6,190 nucleotides of DNA. Source: Pseudomonadota bacterium (GTDB lineage Bacteria; Pseudomonadota; Alphaproteobacteria; Rhizobiales; Devosiaceae). Positions 1-5,451 of the stretch are shown one piece after another; positions within the stretch are counted from its first letter, which is position 1, and each line of letters opens with the position of its first letter. Location: the NCBI GenBank assembly GCA_023433985.1, contig JAEYTN010000415.1:1-6190 (forward strand), in the 5' to 3' direction. The translations under genes and the position numbers were made by a program. A model generated the notes under the pieces. It saw only the letters and a list, made by a program, of their open reading frames with translations, had not been told where the DNA came from and did not search any database.

Positions 1-82
1 GGCGCAACCCTAGTGGTAATTCTTGCCCACTATGCGCCCGGATTCTGTAAAATGCGAGGCGAAGCCGTCGGTTCCGGCACAT

Positions 83-101
83 GGTTAACGGGTCGTTAAC
101 C
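83..101. promoter_or_regulatory. CtrA-type box upstream of flgB
   Basis: TTAA at 85-88 and TTAAC at 96-100 are separated by exactly 7 bases, which matches the full CtrA consensus TTAA-N7-TTAAC of alphaproteobacteria. The site is also a perfect inverted repeat, with arms GGTTAACG (83-90) and CGTTAACC (94-101) around GGT. CtrA is a response regulator that controls flagellar and cell-cycle genes in this class, and the box lies 58 bases before the first gene of a flagellar operon. The function is inferred. I could not find a convincing -10 hexamer at the usual distance downstream, so whether it activates flgB, represses it, or acts on a gene to the left of the window is open. Confidence 0.7.
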
Positions 102-104
102 TCT

Positions 105-125
105 ACTGGGCAGGATTTGCCCAGT
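105..125. repeat. Perfect 8-bp inverted repeat in the flgB leader
   Basis: ACTGGGCA (105-112) and TGCCCAGT (118-125) are perfect reverse complements around the 5-base loop GGATT. The element begins four bases after the CtrA-type box and ends 33 bases before the flgB ATG. It could be a second operator for a dimeric regulator, a leader hairpin in the flgB mRNA, or the terminator of a gene left of the window. No run of T follows it on the + strand, which weakens the terminator reading. The symmetry is seen directly; the role is not known. Confidence 0.55.
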
Positions 126-158
126 TAAGAGATTCCGGGCCCGAGGGCCACCCCGCCC

Positions 159-557
159 ATGAAGCTTCCGCTCCTTAGCGCGCTCACCGAAAAGATGAAG
201 TGGCACCAGGCTCGCCAGGGCCTGCTGGCCGAAAACGTCGCCAATGCCGAGACCCCGGGCTACCAGGGCCGCGACCTCAAGGCGTTCGGCTTCGAGCAGC
301 ACATGCGGAGCCTGTCGACCGCAAAGATCGAGACCGCCACCACCCAGGCCGGACATATCTCGGTTCAGGGCACCGGAGCCGACGGCTTCGGCGCGCGCCG
401 CATGAACAGCTTCGAGGTCACGCCCGAGGGCAACGGTGTCACCCTCGAGGACGAGATGATGAAGGTCGCATCCAACCAGCTCGACTACCAGGCCATCACC
501 GCCGTCTACACGCGCTCGATGCGCCTTCTCAAATCCGCTCTCGGCAAGCGGGCGTAA
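159..557 (+). CDS. flgB: Flagellar basal-body rod protein FlgB
   Basis: FlgB is one of the proximal rod proteins of the flagellar basal body. It is exported through the flagellar type III gate and polymerises in the periplasm on top of FliE. The 132-residue product has the usual length. It carries the rod-family N-terminal signature ENVANAETPGYQ at residues 25-36, and it ends in the heptad-like C-terminal segment (about residues 95-130, from the EDEMMKVASNQLDYQ stretch on) that packs with the N-terminal helix. There is no cleavable signal peptide, as expected for a type III export substrate. The ATG at 159 is preceded by GAGGG (143-147), 11 bases away. It is the first gene of the flagellar group, with flgC 12 bases downstream, and the CtrA-type box lies upstream. 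The assignment is firm from the signature and the flgC-fliE context. Confidence 0.95.
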   Translation: MKLPLLSALTEKMKWHQARQGLLAENVANAETPGYQGRDLKAFGFEQHMRSLSTAKIETATTQAGHISVQGTGADGFGARRMNSFEVTPEGNGVTLEDEMMKVASNQLDYQAITAVYTRSMRLLKSALGKRA

Positions 558-569
558 CAGGGCAGGGCC

Positions 570-983
570 ATGAACGACTTTCTCTCCTCGCTGAAGATCG
601 CCGCCACCGGGCTCCACGCTCAGACGGCGCGCATGCGCATCATCGCCGAGAACCTCGCGAACGCGGATTCCGCCGGCAAGACGCCCGAAGAAGATCCCTA
701 CCGGCGCAAGATCCCGACCTTCAAGGCGGTGATGGACCGGGAAATCGGCGGCGAAACCGTCGAGATCGGCCGCATCGCCTACGACCAGTCCGATTTCACC
801 ACCCGCTACGAGCCCGGCCACCCGGCCGCCGACGCCACCGGCTACGTGCGCTACCCCAACGTCAACTCCCTGATCGAGACGATGGACATGCGCCAGGCCC
901 AGCGCAGCTACGAAGCCAACCTCAACGTCGTCACGGTCACGCGCCAGATGCTCGGCGCCACCCTCGACGTCCTGAAGGGATAA
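570..983 (+). CDS. flgC: Flagellar basal-body rod protein FlgC
   Basis: FlgC is a proximal rod protein that assembles with FlgB, FlgF and FliE between the MS ring and the distal rod. The product is 137 residues, normal for the family. The rod signature AENLANADS lies at residues 26-34. It is followed by the FlgC-type stretch with PYRRKIPTF (43-51), and the typical C-terminal helix spans about 99-137 (ETMDMRQAQRSYEANL at 103-118). There is no signal peptide, in line with type III export. The ATG follows a CAGGG ribosome binding site at 563-567, just after the flgB stop. Its own C-terminal codons contain the ribosome binding site of fliE, so the three genes are very likely co-transcribed and translated in concert. 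Nothing is unusual in the sequence. Confidence 0.96.
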   Translation: MNDFLSSLKIAATGLHAQTARMRIIAENLANADSAGKTPEEDPYRRKIPTFKAVMDREIGGETVEIGRIAYDQSDFTTRYEPGHPAADATGYVRYPNVNSLIETMDMRQAQRSYEANLNVVTVTRQMLGATLDVLKG

Positions 984-990
984 CTGATCG

Positions 991-1314
991 ATGGCACTTC
1001 CGGTTAACGCCGCGACTACTGCCTACGCCAACGTCGCCAAGCTCCTCAACAACCAGGCCTCGAAGCCGCAGCTCAACCAGGTCGCCGATGCGGGGCAGGG
1101 CGATTTCGCCAAGCTCCTCGGCGATGCAGTGCAGGGCGTCGTCGACAGCGGTAAGGTGGCCGATACCAAGGCGATGGAGCTGGTCAACGGCAAGGGCGAC
1201 ATGATCGACGTGGTCACCGCCATCAGCCAGACCGAGCTCGCCATGGACACCATGGTGGCCGTCCGCGATCGTGTGATCTCGGCATATGAGGAAATCATGC
1301 GCATGCCGATCTGA
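991..1314 (+). CDS. fliE: Flagellar hook-basal body complex protein FliE
   Basis: FliE forms the first ring of the rod. It links the MS ring and the FliP-FliQ-FliR export gate to FlgB and FlgC, and it is itself an early type III substrate. The 107-residue product has the normal size: a variable N-terminal region (1-35), the DFAKLLGDAV segment (38-47), and the conserved C-terminal helix with DMIDVVTAISQTELAMDTM (70-88) ending in EIMRMPI at the C terminus, which is typical of the family. The start is an ATG 7 bases after the flgC stop, with AAGGGA at 975-980 as its ribosome binding site. A 91-base gap without a gene separates it from fliQ. Confidence 0.95.
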   Translation: MALPVNAATTAYANVAKLLNNQASKPQLNQVADAGQGDFAKLLGDAVQGVVDSGKVADTKAMELVNGKGDMIDVVTAISQTELAMDTMVAVRDRVISAYEEIMRMPI

Positions 1315-1405
1315 TCGGCCCCCGACTCGCGCTAGGAGCGTTCTCAGGAAGAGGTTGGAGACTTTTCCGGTTCGAGGGCGCGACAACAGAGAGCTTACCA
1401 ACTCC

Positions 1406-1672
1406 ATGACAGGCGCCGCCGTACTTGATCTCGCCCGCGAGGGCATCTGGGTGATGATCCTCATCGGTGCGCCCATGATGATCGCGGGCCTCGTCGTGGG
1501 CGTGGTGATCGCACTCTTCCAGGCGCTGACCCAGATCCAGGAAATGACCCTGGTCTTCGTGCCCAAGATCCTGGCCATCTTCGTCGTCATGCTGCTCTCG
1601 CTGCCCTTCATGGGTGCGATGCTCGGCACCTACATGACCAAGCTCGTCGACATGATCGTCATCGGCGGCTGA
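1406..1672 (+). CDS. fliQ: Flagellar export gate protein FliQ
   Basis: FliQ is an inner-membrane subunit of the flagellar type III export gate, where several copies wrap around the FliP-FliR core. The product from the ATG at 1406 is 88 residues, the usual FliQ length. It has two hydrophobic segments (about 14-38 and 50-72) around the conserved cytoplasmic loop ALFQALTQIQEMTLVFVPK (36-54 overall), the hallmark of the family. The same frame is open upstream to an ATG at 1286, but that one lies inside fliE. The extra 40 residues are Arg-rich and unlike FliQ, so 1406 is the start. The ribosome binding site is weak: AGAGAG at 1388-1393, 12 bases away. fliR begins two bases after the stop. Confidence 0.95.
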   Translation: MTGAAVLDLAREGIWVMILIGAPMMIAGLVVGVVIALFQALTQIQEMTLVFVPKILAIFVVMLLSLPFMGAMLGTYMTKLVDMIVIGG

Positions 1673-1674
1673 CG

Positions 1675-2445
1675 GTGATCTCGCTCAACTGGCTCCCGGC
1701 CACCGCCTTCCTCTTCATCCTCATCTTCGCCCGCGTCGGCTCGATCCTGATGCTGATCCCCGCGCTCGGCGAAACGGCGATCCCGGCCCGCATGCGCCTG
1801 ACCTTCGCCCTCGCGCTGTCGCTGGTGCTCTACCCGATCGTCACGCCCCAGTTACCGCCGCTCCCGCCCGGCATCTGGGAGCTGGTGGCGCTGGTCCTGC
1901 ACGAGATCGCCATCGGCCTCATCATCGGCGCCATCGCCCGTCTAGCCGTCAGCGGCACGCAGGTCGCCGGTTCCATCATCGCCTCCTCCTCCGGCCTCTC
2001 TGTCGCCGTCGCGGCCGACCCGGTGAACGGCGGCGTGCAGGGCGCGCTCATCGGCGCCTTCCTCTCCATGCTCGGCATCGCCCTCATCTTTGCGACCGAC
2101 CTCCATCACGTCGCCATCTCGGCCATCCACGACAGCTACATGATCTTCAAGGTCACCGACCCGCTGATGTTCGGCGACGCCGCCAACACGATCGTCGAGT
2201 CGGTAGCCGGCGCCTTTGTCGTCGGCGTTCAGATGTCGGCCCCCTTCATCGTCTTCGGCCTCGTCTTCAACCTCGGCATGGGCATCCTCAGCCGCCTGAT
2301 GCCCCAGTTGCAGGTCTTCTTCCTCGCCATGCCGGCCACGGTGGGCGTCGGCCTCATCCTCATGGCGCTGCTGCTCAGCATGATGACCGGCCTTTACCTC
2401 ATGCACTATGAGGGTGTGCTGGCCATGTTGCGGGGTGTCGCGTGA
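1675..2445 (+). CDS. fliR: Flagellar export gate protein FliR
   Basis: FliR is the single-copy membrane subunit that completes the FliP5-FliR1 core of the flagellar type III gate. The 256-residue product is of normal length and almost entirely hydrophobic. Membrane segments lie at roughly 9-30, 40-57, 68-90, 122-141, 176-202 and 213-240. The conserved C-terminal stretch with LGMGILSRLMPQLQVFF (200-216) followed by AMPATVGVG (218-226) identifies it. The start is a GTG two bases after the fliQ stop; the initial sequence MISLNWLPATAF fits the family, and no better start exists in frame. The stop codon overlaps the flhB start (GTGA), which suggests translational coupling and a fixed ratio of the two gate proteins. 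Confidence 0.94.
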   Translation: MISLNWLPATAFLFILIFARVGSILMLIPALGETAIPARMRLTFALALSLVLYPIVTPQLPPLPPGIWELVALVLHEIAIGLIIGAIARLAVSGTQVAGSIIASSSGLSVAVAADPVNGGVQGALIGAFLSMLGIALIFATDLHHVAISAIHDSYMIFKVTDPLMFGDAANTIVESVAGAFVVGVQMSAPFIVFGLVFNLGMGILSRLMPQLQVFFLAMPATVGVGLILMALLLSMMTGLYLMHYEGVLAMLRGVA

Positions 2446-3524
2446 GCGACGAGGCCCCGGAACAGAGCAGCAAGACCGAAGACCCCTCGGAAAAAAAGCT
2501 CCGCGACGCCCACGAGAAGGGCGATGTCGTCAAGTCGCAGGAGGTCAACAACTGGTTCATCCTCGGCGGCTCCGCGCTGGTCTTCGGCATGCTCGCCGCG
2601 CCCACCGCGCAGGGCCTGTTCGGCACCTTCCGCACCCTCCTCGACAACGCCGAGAAATATGAGGTCGGCTCCCAGGCCCTGAGCCAGTTCTGGAACAACC
2701 TCACCGGCTCCATCCTGCTCGTCGCGTTGATCCCTTCGATCGCGCTGGCCGGCTTCGCCATCGCAGCCAACCTGGTCCAGCACGCGCCGCTCATCTCCAC
2801 CCAGCCGATCACCCCCAAGCTTTCGAAGATCAACCCGCTCGAAGGCGCCAAGCGCCTCTTCTCGCAGGAAGCGCTGGTCAACTTCCTCAAGGGCCTGATC
2901 AAGCTCGCCGTCGTGTCGGCCGTGCTCTGGTTCGTCCTCGCGCCCGAGATGGACAGCCTCGAGAACATGATCACGCTCGAGCCGGGTATGATCCTCGCCG
3001 AGTTCATGGACATGGCCATGAAGATTTTCGGCGCGGTGCTCGCCATCGTCACCATCATCGCCATCGCCGACTACATCTACCAGCGCAACCGCTGGTGGAA
3101 CCGCCTCAAGATGACGGTCCAGGAAACCCGCGACGAGTACAAGCAGCAGGAAGGCGACCCCAAGGTCAAAGGCCGCATCCGCCAGATCCGCATGGAGCGG
3201 AGCCGCAAGCGCATGATGGCCGCTGTCCCGCAGGCCACGGTCGTCATCACCAACCCCACCCACTTCGCCGTGGCGTTGAAGTACGACCGCGACATGGCTG
3301 CCCCGCAATGCGTTGCCAAGGGCGCCGACGCGATCGCCTTCCGCATCCGCGAGCTGGCAAAGGAACACGACGTCCCCATCGTCGAAAACCCGCCGCTCGC
3401 CCGCGCCCTCCACAAGAGCGTCGACATCGACCAGACCATCCCCACCGAGCACTTCAAGGCAGTCGCCGAAGTCATCGGCTTCGTCATGCGCCTCAAGCGC
3501 AAGTCGGGCTGGAAGGCAGGGTAG
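2442..3524 (+). CDS. flhB: Flagellar export gate and substrate-switch protein FlhB
   Basis: FlhB is the membrane protein that closes the export gate and switches substrate class from rod and hook proteins to filament proteins after its cytoplasmic domain cleaves itself. The 360-residue product shows the charged N terminus with the KTEDPSEKKLRDAHEKG stretch (11-27) and four membrane segments (about 38-56, 88-112, 149-167, 192-212). The linker has QETRDEYKQQEGDP (227-240), and the autocleavage motif NPTH lies at residues 271-274, bases 3252-3263, intact. Downstream follow the conserved AKGAD (292-296) and the ENPPLARALHK segment (315-325). The GTG start overlaps the fliR stop by four bases, with only a weak GGGG (2432-2435) ahead, so translation is probably coupled to fliR. 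It is the last gene of the flagellar run. Confidence 0.96.
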   Translation: MSDEAPEQSSKTEDPSEKKLRDAHEKGDVVKSQEVNNWFILGGSALVFGMLAAPTAQGLFGTFRTLLDNAEKYEVGSQALSQFWNNLTGSILLVALIPSIALAGFAIAANLVQHAPLISTQPITPKLSKINPLEGAKRLFSQEALVNFLKGLIKLAVVSAVLWFVLAPEMDSLENMITLEPGMILAEFMDMAMKIFGAVLAIVTIIAIADYIYQRNRWWNRLKMTVQETRDEYKQQEGDPKVKGRIRQIRMERSRKRMMAAVPQATVVITNPTHFAVALKYDRDMAAPQCVAKGADAIAFRIRELAKEHDVPIVENPPLARALHKSVDIDQTIPTEHFKAVAEVIGFVMRLKRKSGWKAG

Positions 3525-3541
3525 GGGCGCTTCACTCGCCC
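3525..3541 (+). terminator. Weak hairpin directly after flhB
   Basis: GGGCG (3525-3529) and CGCCC (3537-3541) can pair around a 7-base loop immediately after the flhB stop. The stem is only five pairs and no T run follows, so it is at best a weak transcription end or mRNA 3' stabiliser. Its position at the end of the flagellar operon is the main argument for it. Confidence 0.2.
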
Positions 3542-3584
3542 ATCAACCCGAGGCGGGCGGCGCCGGTGGGCCTGCGCACGTCCG

Positions 3585-3612
3585 TTGCCACCCCCCAGGC
3601 GCCACTGCTAAA
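3585..3612 (+). promoter_or_regulatory. Candidate sigma-70-type promoter for the alpha/beta hydrolase gene
   Basis: TTGCCA (3585-3590) matches the -35 consensus at five of six bases. It is spaced 16 bases from GCTAAA (3607-3612), which resembles the GCTANA core of -10 elements described in Caulobacter housekeeping promoters. Transcription would begin near 3619, about 20 bases before the ATG. The 114-base gap after flhB supports a separate transcription unit. This rests on motif match alone in GC-rich DNA, so it is tentative. Confidence 0.35.
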
Positions 3613-3638
3613 CGCTGCCCCCGCAACCCGGAGCCGCC

Positions 3639-4394
3639 ATGCCCATCTTCCTCTCGAACGGCATCGCCATCGCCTACGAAACCCACGGCGAGGGCCAGCC
3701 GATCCTGCTGATCCACGGCTTCGGCTCTTCCGGCAAGGTCAATTGGATCGATACCGGCTGGGTCCAAACTCTCACCGAGGTCGGCTACCAGGCCATCACC
3801 TTCGACAACCGCGGCCACGGCGCCTCGCGAAAGCTCTACGACACCCAGCTCTACTTCGCCCACGACATGGCCGAGGACGCGCTCCACCTCCTCGATCGTC
3901 TCGGCATCGAGCGCTGCCCTGTCATCGGCTATTCCATGGGCGCCCGCATCGCCGCCTATCTCTGCCTTAACCACCCCGACCGCGTGACCGCGGCGGTCTT
4001 CGGCGGCATGGGCCGCAACCTCGTCACCGGGCTCGAGGATTCCGAAGAGATCATCTCCGCGCTCACCGCCGACTCGCTGGATCAGGTCACCGGCCGCACT
4101 GGCCGCCAGTTCCGCATCTTTGCCGATTACAACAAGGCCGACCGTGCCGCACTCGCCGCCTGCATGGTAAATTCGCGCGAGCCGATGGCTGAGGCCGATG
4201 TCCGAAGCATCGCCACTCCCATCCTCGTCGCCGTCGGCGAAACCGACGACATGGCCGGCTCCGCCGAGGGCCTGTCGCAACTCCTTCCCCACGCCGAGGC
4301 TTTCACCATCCCGCGCCGCGATCACATGCGCGCTACCGGCGATCCCGCCTTCAAGCGCGCCGCCCTTGATTTTCTCTCTCGCCACCCCCGCTGA
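3639..4394 (+). CDS. Alpha/beta hydrolase fold protein, substrate unknown
   Basis: This is a soluble, probably cytoplasmic serine hydrolase of the alpha/beta fold (251 residues, compact single domain, no signal peptide or membrane segment). The oxyanion-hole loop HGFGSS is at 26-31, the strand DNRGHG is at 56-61, and the nucleophile elbow GYSMG at 97-101 supplies Ser99. The acid is Asp203 in GETDD (Asp204 is the alternative), and the base is His229 in RRDHM, so the triad is complete. A cap region lies between about 125 and 185. Such enzymes may act as esterases, lactonases or C-C bond hydrolases; nothing here picks one. The ATG at 3639 has GGAG at 3630-3633, five bases away. It stands 114 bases after flhB and 108 before cysE, and neither neighbour indicates a function. 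Fold certain, substrate unassigned. Confidence 0.88.
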   Translation: MPIFLSNGIAIAYETHGEGQPILLIHGFGSSGKVNWIDTGWVQTLTEVGYQAITFDNRGHGASRKLYDTQLYFAHDMAEDALHLLDRLGIERCPVIGYSMGARIAAYLCLNHPDRVTAAVFGGMGRNLVTGLEDSEEIISALTADSLDQVTGRTGRQFRIFADYNKADRAALAACMVNSREPMAEADVRSIATPILVAVGETDDMAGSAEGLSQLLPHAEAFTIPRRDHMRATGDPAFKRAALDFLSRHPR

Positions 4395-4446
4395 GTAACC
4401 ATTCAGCCGCACTTACCACCCGGCGAACCTTTTTGTGCGCTATGGG

Positions 4447-4475
4447 TTGGTTTCGGAGCATCACTTGTCTTATAT
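4447..4475 (+). promoter_or_regulatory. Candidate promoter of cysE
   Basis: TTGGTT (4447-4452) and TTATAT (4470-4475) are spaced by 17 bases in a stretch that is visibly richer in T than the coding DNA around it. This gives a start of transcription near 4482 and a short leader before the cysE ATG at 4503. The -10 overlaps the first base or two of an inverted repeat (4474-4489). The match is moderate and rests on sequence only. Confidence 0.4.
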
Positions 4476-4489
4476 CGGCATCCGCCGAT
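4474..4489. repeat. Inverted repeat between the cysE candidate -10 and its ribosome binding site
   Basis: ATCGGC (4474-4479) and GCCGAT (4484-4489) are perfect reverse complements around ATCC. The element overlaps the end of the candidate -10 and finishes one base before the GGAGAG ribosome binding site. It is well placed to be an operator for a repressor, or a small hairpin affecting translation start. The symmetry is seen; the role is inferred. Confidence 0.4.
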
Positions 4490-4495
4490 GGAGAG
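4490..4495 (+). promoter_or_regulatory. Ribosome binding site that decides the cysE start
   Basis: GGAGAG lies seven bases before the ATG at 4503. The alternative ATG at 4488, five codons upstream in the same frame, has no purine-rich stretch ahead of it and lies inside the inverted repeat 4474-4489. This favours 4503 as the true start. Confidence 0.65.
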
Positions 4496-4502
4496 CCTGT
4501 CT

Positions 4503-5324
4503 ATGAGCACGATCAGCCGAACCGCCGAAGTCGCCACCATCGATCCGGTGTGGGATGCGGTGACCTCGGGTGCCCGTCACGTGGCGCAGTCCGAGCCGTC
4601 GCTGGCCAACCTCGTCTATTCGAGCGTGCTCAACCACGACAGTTTCGAGTCGGCGCTGGCTCACCGCCTTGCCGAGCGCCTCGGCCACCCGGACGTCTCG
4701 GCGGACCTCGTCCGCCAGGCGTTTCACGATGCCCTCGAGCTTCGTCCCGAGATCGGTCTTGAAGCCCGCGCCGACCTCGCCGCCACGCTCGAGCGCGATC
4801 CCGCGCTGCACAAGGCGGTCGACGGCTTCCTTTACTTCAAGGGCTACCACGCCATCCAGACGCACCGCTTCACCCATGCACTCTGGATGAACGGCCGCAA
4901 GGATTTCGCGCTCTACCTGCAGAGCCGCTCCTCCGCCGTATTCCAGGTCGACATCAACCCCGCCGCCCGCATCGGCAAGGGCATCATGCTCGACCACGCC
5001 ACCGGCTTCGTCGTCGGTGAGACCGCCACCATCGGCGACAACGTCTCGATCCTCCAGGGCGTCACTCTGGGCGGTACCGGCAAGTCCGAGGAAGACCGCC
5101 ATCCCAAGATCGGAAACGGCGTGCTCATCGGCGCCCACGCCGTCGTGCTCGGCAATATCCGCGTCGGCGATTGCGCCCGCATCGGCGCCGGTTCGGTGGT
5201 GGTGAAGGAAGTACCGCCGCGCGTCACCGTCGCCGGCGTTCCCGCCCGCATCATCGGCGAGGCCGGTGCCCCGCATCCCTCCTCGGTGATGGATCAGGTT
5301 GCCGCCGTCGACATGACCGGCTGA
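4503..5324 (+). CDS. cysE: Serine O-acetyltransferase CysE
   Basis: CysE transfers acetyl from acetyl-CoA to L-serine to give O-acetylserine, the substrate of cysteine synthase (CysK); it is the feedback-controlled step of cysteine synthesis in the cytoplasm. From the ATG at 4503 the product is 273 residues. It has an N-terminal helical domain (about 1-135) followed by left-handed beta-helix hexapeptide repeats (about 147-255). Key residues are present: Asp150 in VDINP and His165 in LDHATG, corresponding to the catalytic Asp and His of the E. coli enzyme. The loop GGTGKSEEDRHPKIG (with His200) and the end of the helix AGVPARI are also conserved. The C terminus reads VDMTG and lacks the terminal isoleucine that in E. 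coli CysE inserts into CysK. An ATG at 4488 would add five residues but has no ribosome binding site. A DUF3126 gene follows 127 bases downstream. Confidence 0.95.
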   Translation: MSTISRTAEVATIDPVWDAVTSGARHVAQSEPSLANLVYSSVLNHDSFESALAHRLAERLGHPDVSADLVRQAFHDALELRPEIGLEARADLAATLERDPALHKAVDGFLYFKGYHAIQTHRFTHALWMNGRKDFALYLQSRSSAVFQVDINPAARIGKGIMLDHATGFVVGETATIGDNVSILQGVTLGGTGKSEEDRHPKIGNGVLIGAHAVVLGNIRVGDCARIGAGSVVVKEVPPRVTVAGVPARIIGEAGAPHPSSVMDQVAAVDMTG

Positions 5325-5328
5325 CTCG

Positions 5329-5342
5329 CGGCGAAAGCGCCG
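5329..5342 (+). terminator. Small GC hairpin just after cysE
   Basis: CGGCG (5329-5333) and CGCCG (5338-5342) pair around AAAG, starting four bases past the cysE stop. The stem has five GC pairs with no T run after it, so termination is possible but not shown. It may only mark the 3' end of cysE mRNA. Confidence 0.25.
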
Positions 5343-5388
5343 ACAAGCCCGATTTCCGCCATCTGCCCGTGAAAAAGGCCGCCCGACA

Positions 5389-5416
5389 CTTGCCCGGCGA
5401 CCCATTCCGCCTATTG
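5389..5416 (+). promoter_or_regulatory. Candidate promoter of the DUF3126 gene
   Basis: CTTGCC (5389-5394) and CTATTG (5411-5416), 16 bases apart, resemble the rhizobial housekeeping consensus CTTGAC-N17-CTATAT at five and four of six bases. Transcription would start near 5423, leaving a leader of about 29 bases. If real, the DUF3126 gene does not depend on read-through from cysE. Confidence 0.4.
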
Positions 5417-5440
5417 TGGCGCACCCAACTCCCAGCCCTT

Positions 5441-5445
5441 AGGAG
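5441..5445 (+). promoter_or_regulatory. Ribosome binding site for a TTG start
   Basis: AGGAG stands six bases before the TTG at 5452. It is the strongest ribosome binding site in the right half of the window, and it decides for the unusual TTG start of the DUF3126 gene. No ATG or GTG near the start gives a sensible alternative. Confidence 0.65.
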
Positions 5446-5451
5446 CTCGAA

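Noticed and set aside
14..28. A possible sigma-54 promoter (TGG and TTGC at 14-26)
   Set aside because: Only 8 bases separate GG from GC where 10 are needed, and the rest of the -24 element is missing.
23..53. A possible sigma-70 promoter with TTGCCC at 23-28 and TAAAAT at 48-53
   Set aside because: The 19-base spacer is long and the -35 match is poor. It would give a leader of about 100 bases through both inverted repeats. Possible but not supported enough to list.
138..149. GGCCC-GA-GGGCC repeat over the flgB ribosome binding site
   Set aside because: The loop is only two bases, so the full stem cannot form; the remaining pairs are too few to claim control of translation.
200..1204. A 334-codon plus-strand frame overlapping flgB, flgC and fliE
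   Set aside because: The product is Arg- and Pro-rich and lies out of frame with three well-recognised flagellar genes.
1286..1405. A 40-residue N-terminal extension of FliQ
   Set aside because: The extra residues are Arg-rich and overlap fliE. FliQ is normally about 88 residues and begins at the ATG at 1406.
2406..3452. A 348-codon open frame on the minus strand across flhB
   Set aside because: It mirrors flhB codon by codon in GC-rich DNA, is full of Asp, Glu, Gly and His runs typical of antisense frames, and has no family likeness. flhB is certain.
3543..4412. A 289-codon open frame on the minus strand across the hydrolase gene
   Set aside because: It is antisense to a clear alpha/beta hydrolase with a complete triad, and its product has only Gly, Ala, Val and Asp bias with no motif.
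4406..4434. A terminator after the hydrolase gene: GCCG and CGGC followed by TTTTT
   Set aside because: The stem has four pairs with an 11-base loop, and the T run begins five bases after the stem. Too weak to call, though the T run is notable in this DNA.
4470..5405. A 311-codon minus-strand frame across cysE
   Set aside because: It is an antisense artefact of the GC-rich third codon positions of cysE; no motif and no ribosome binding site.
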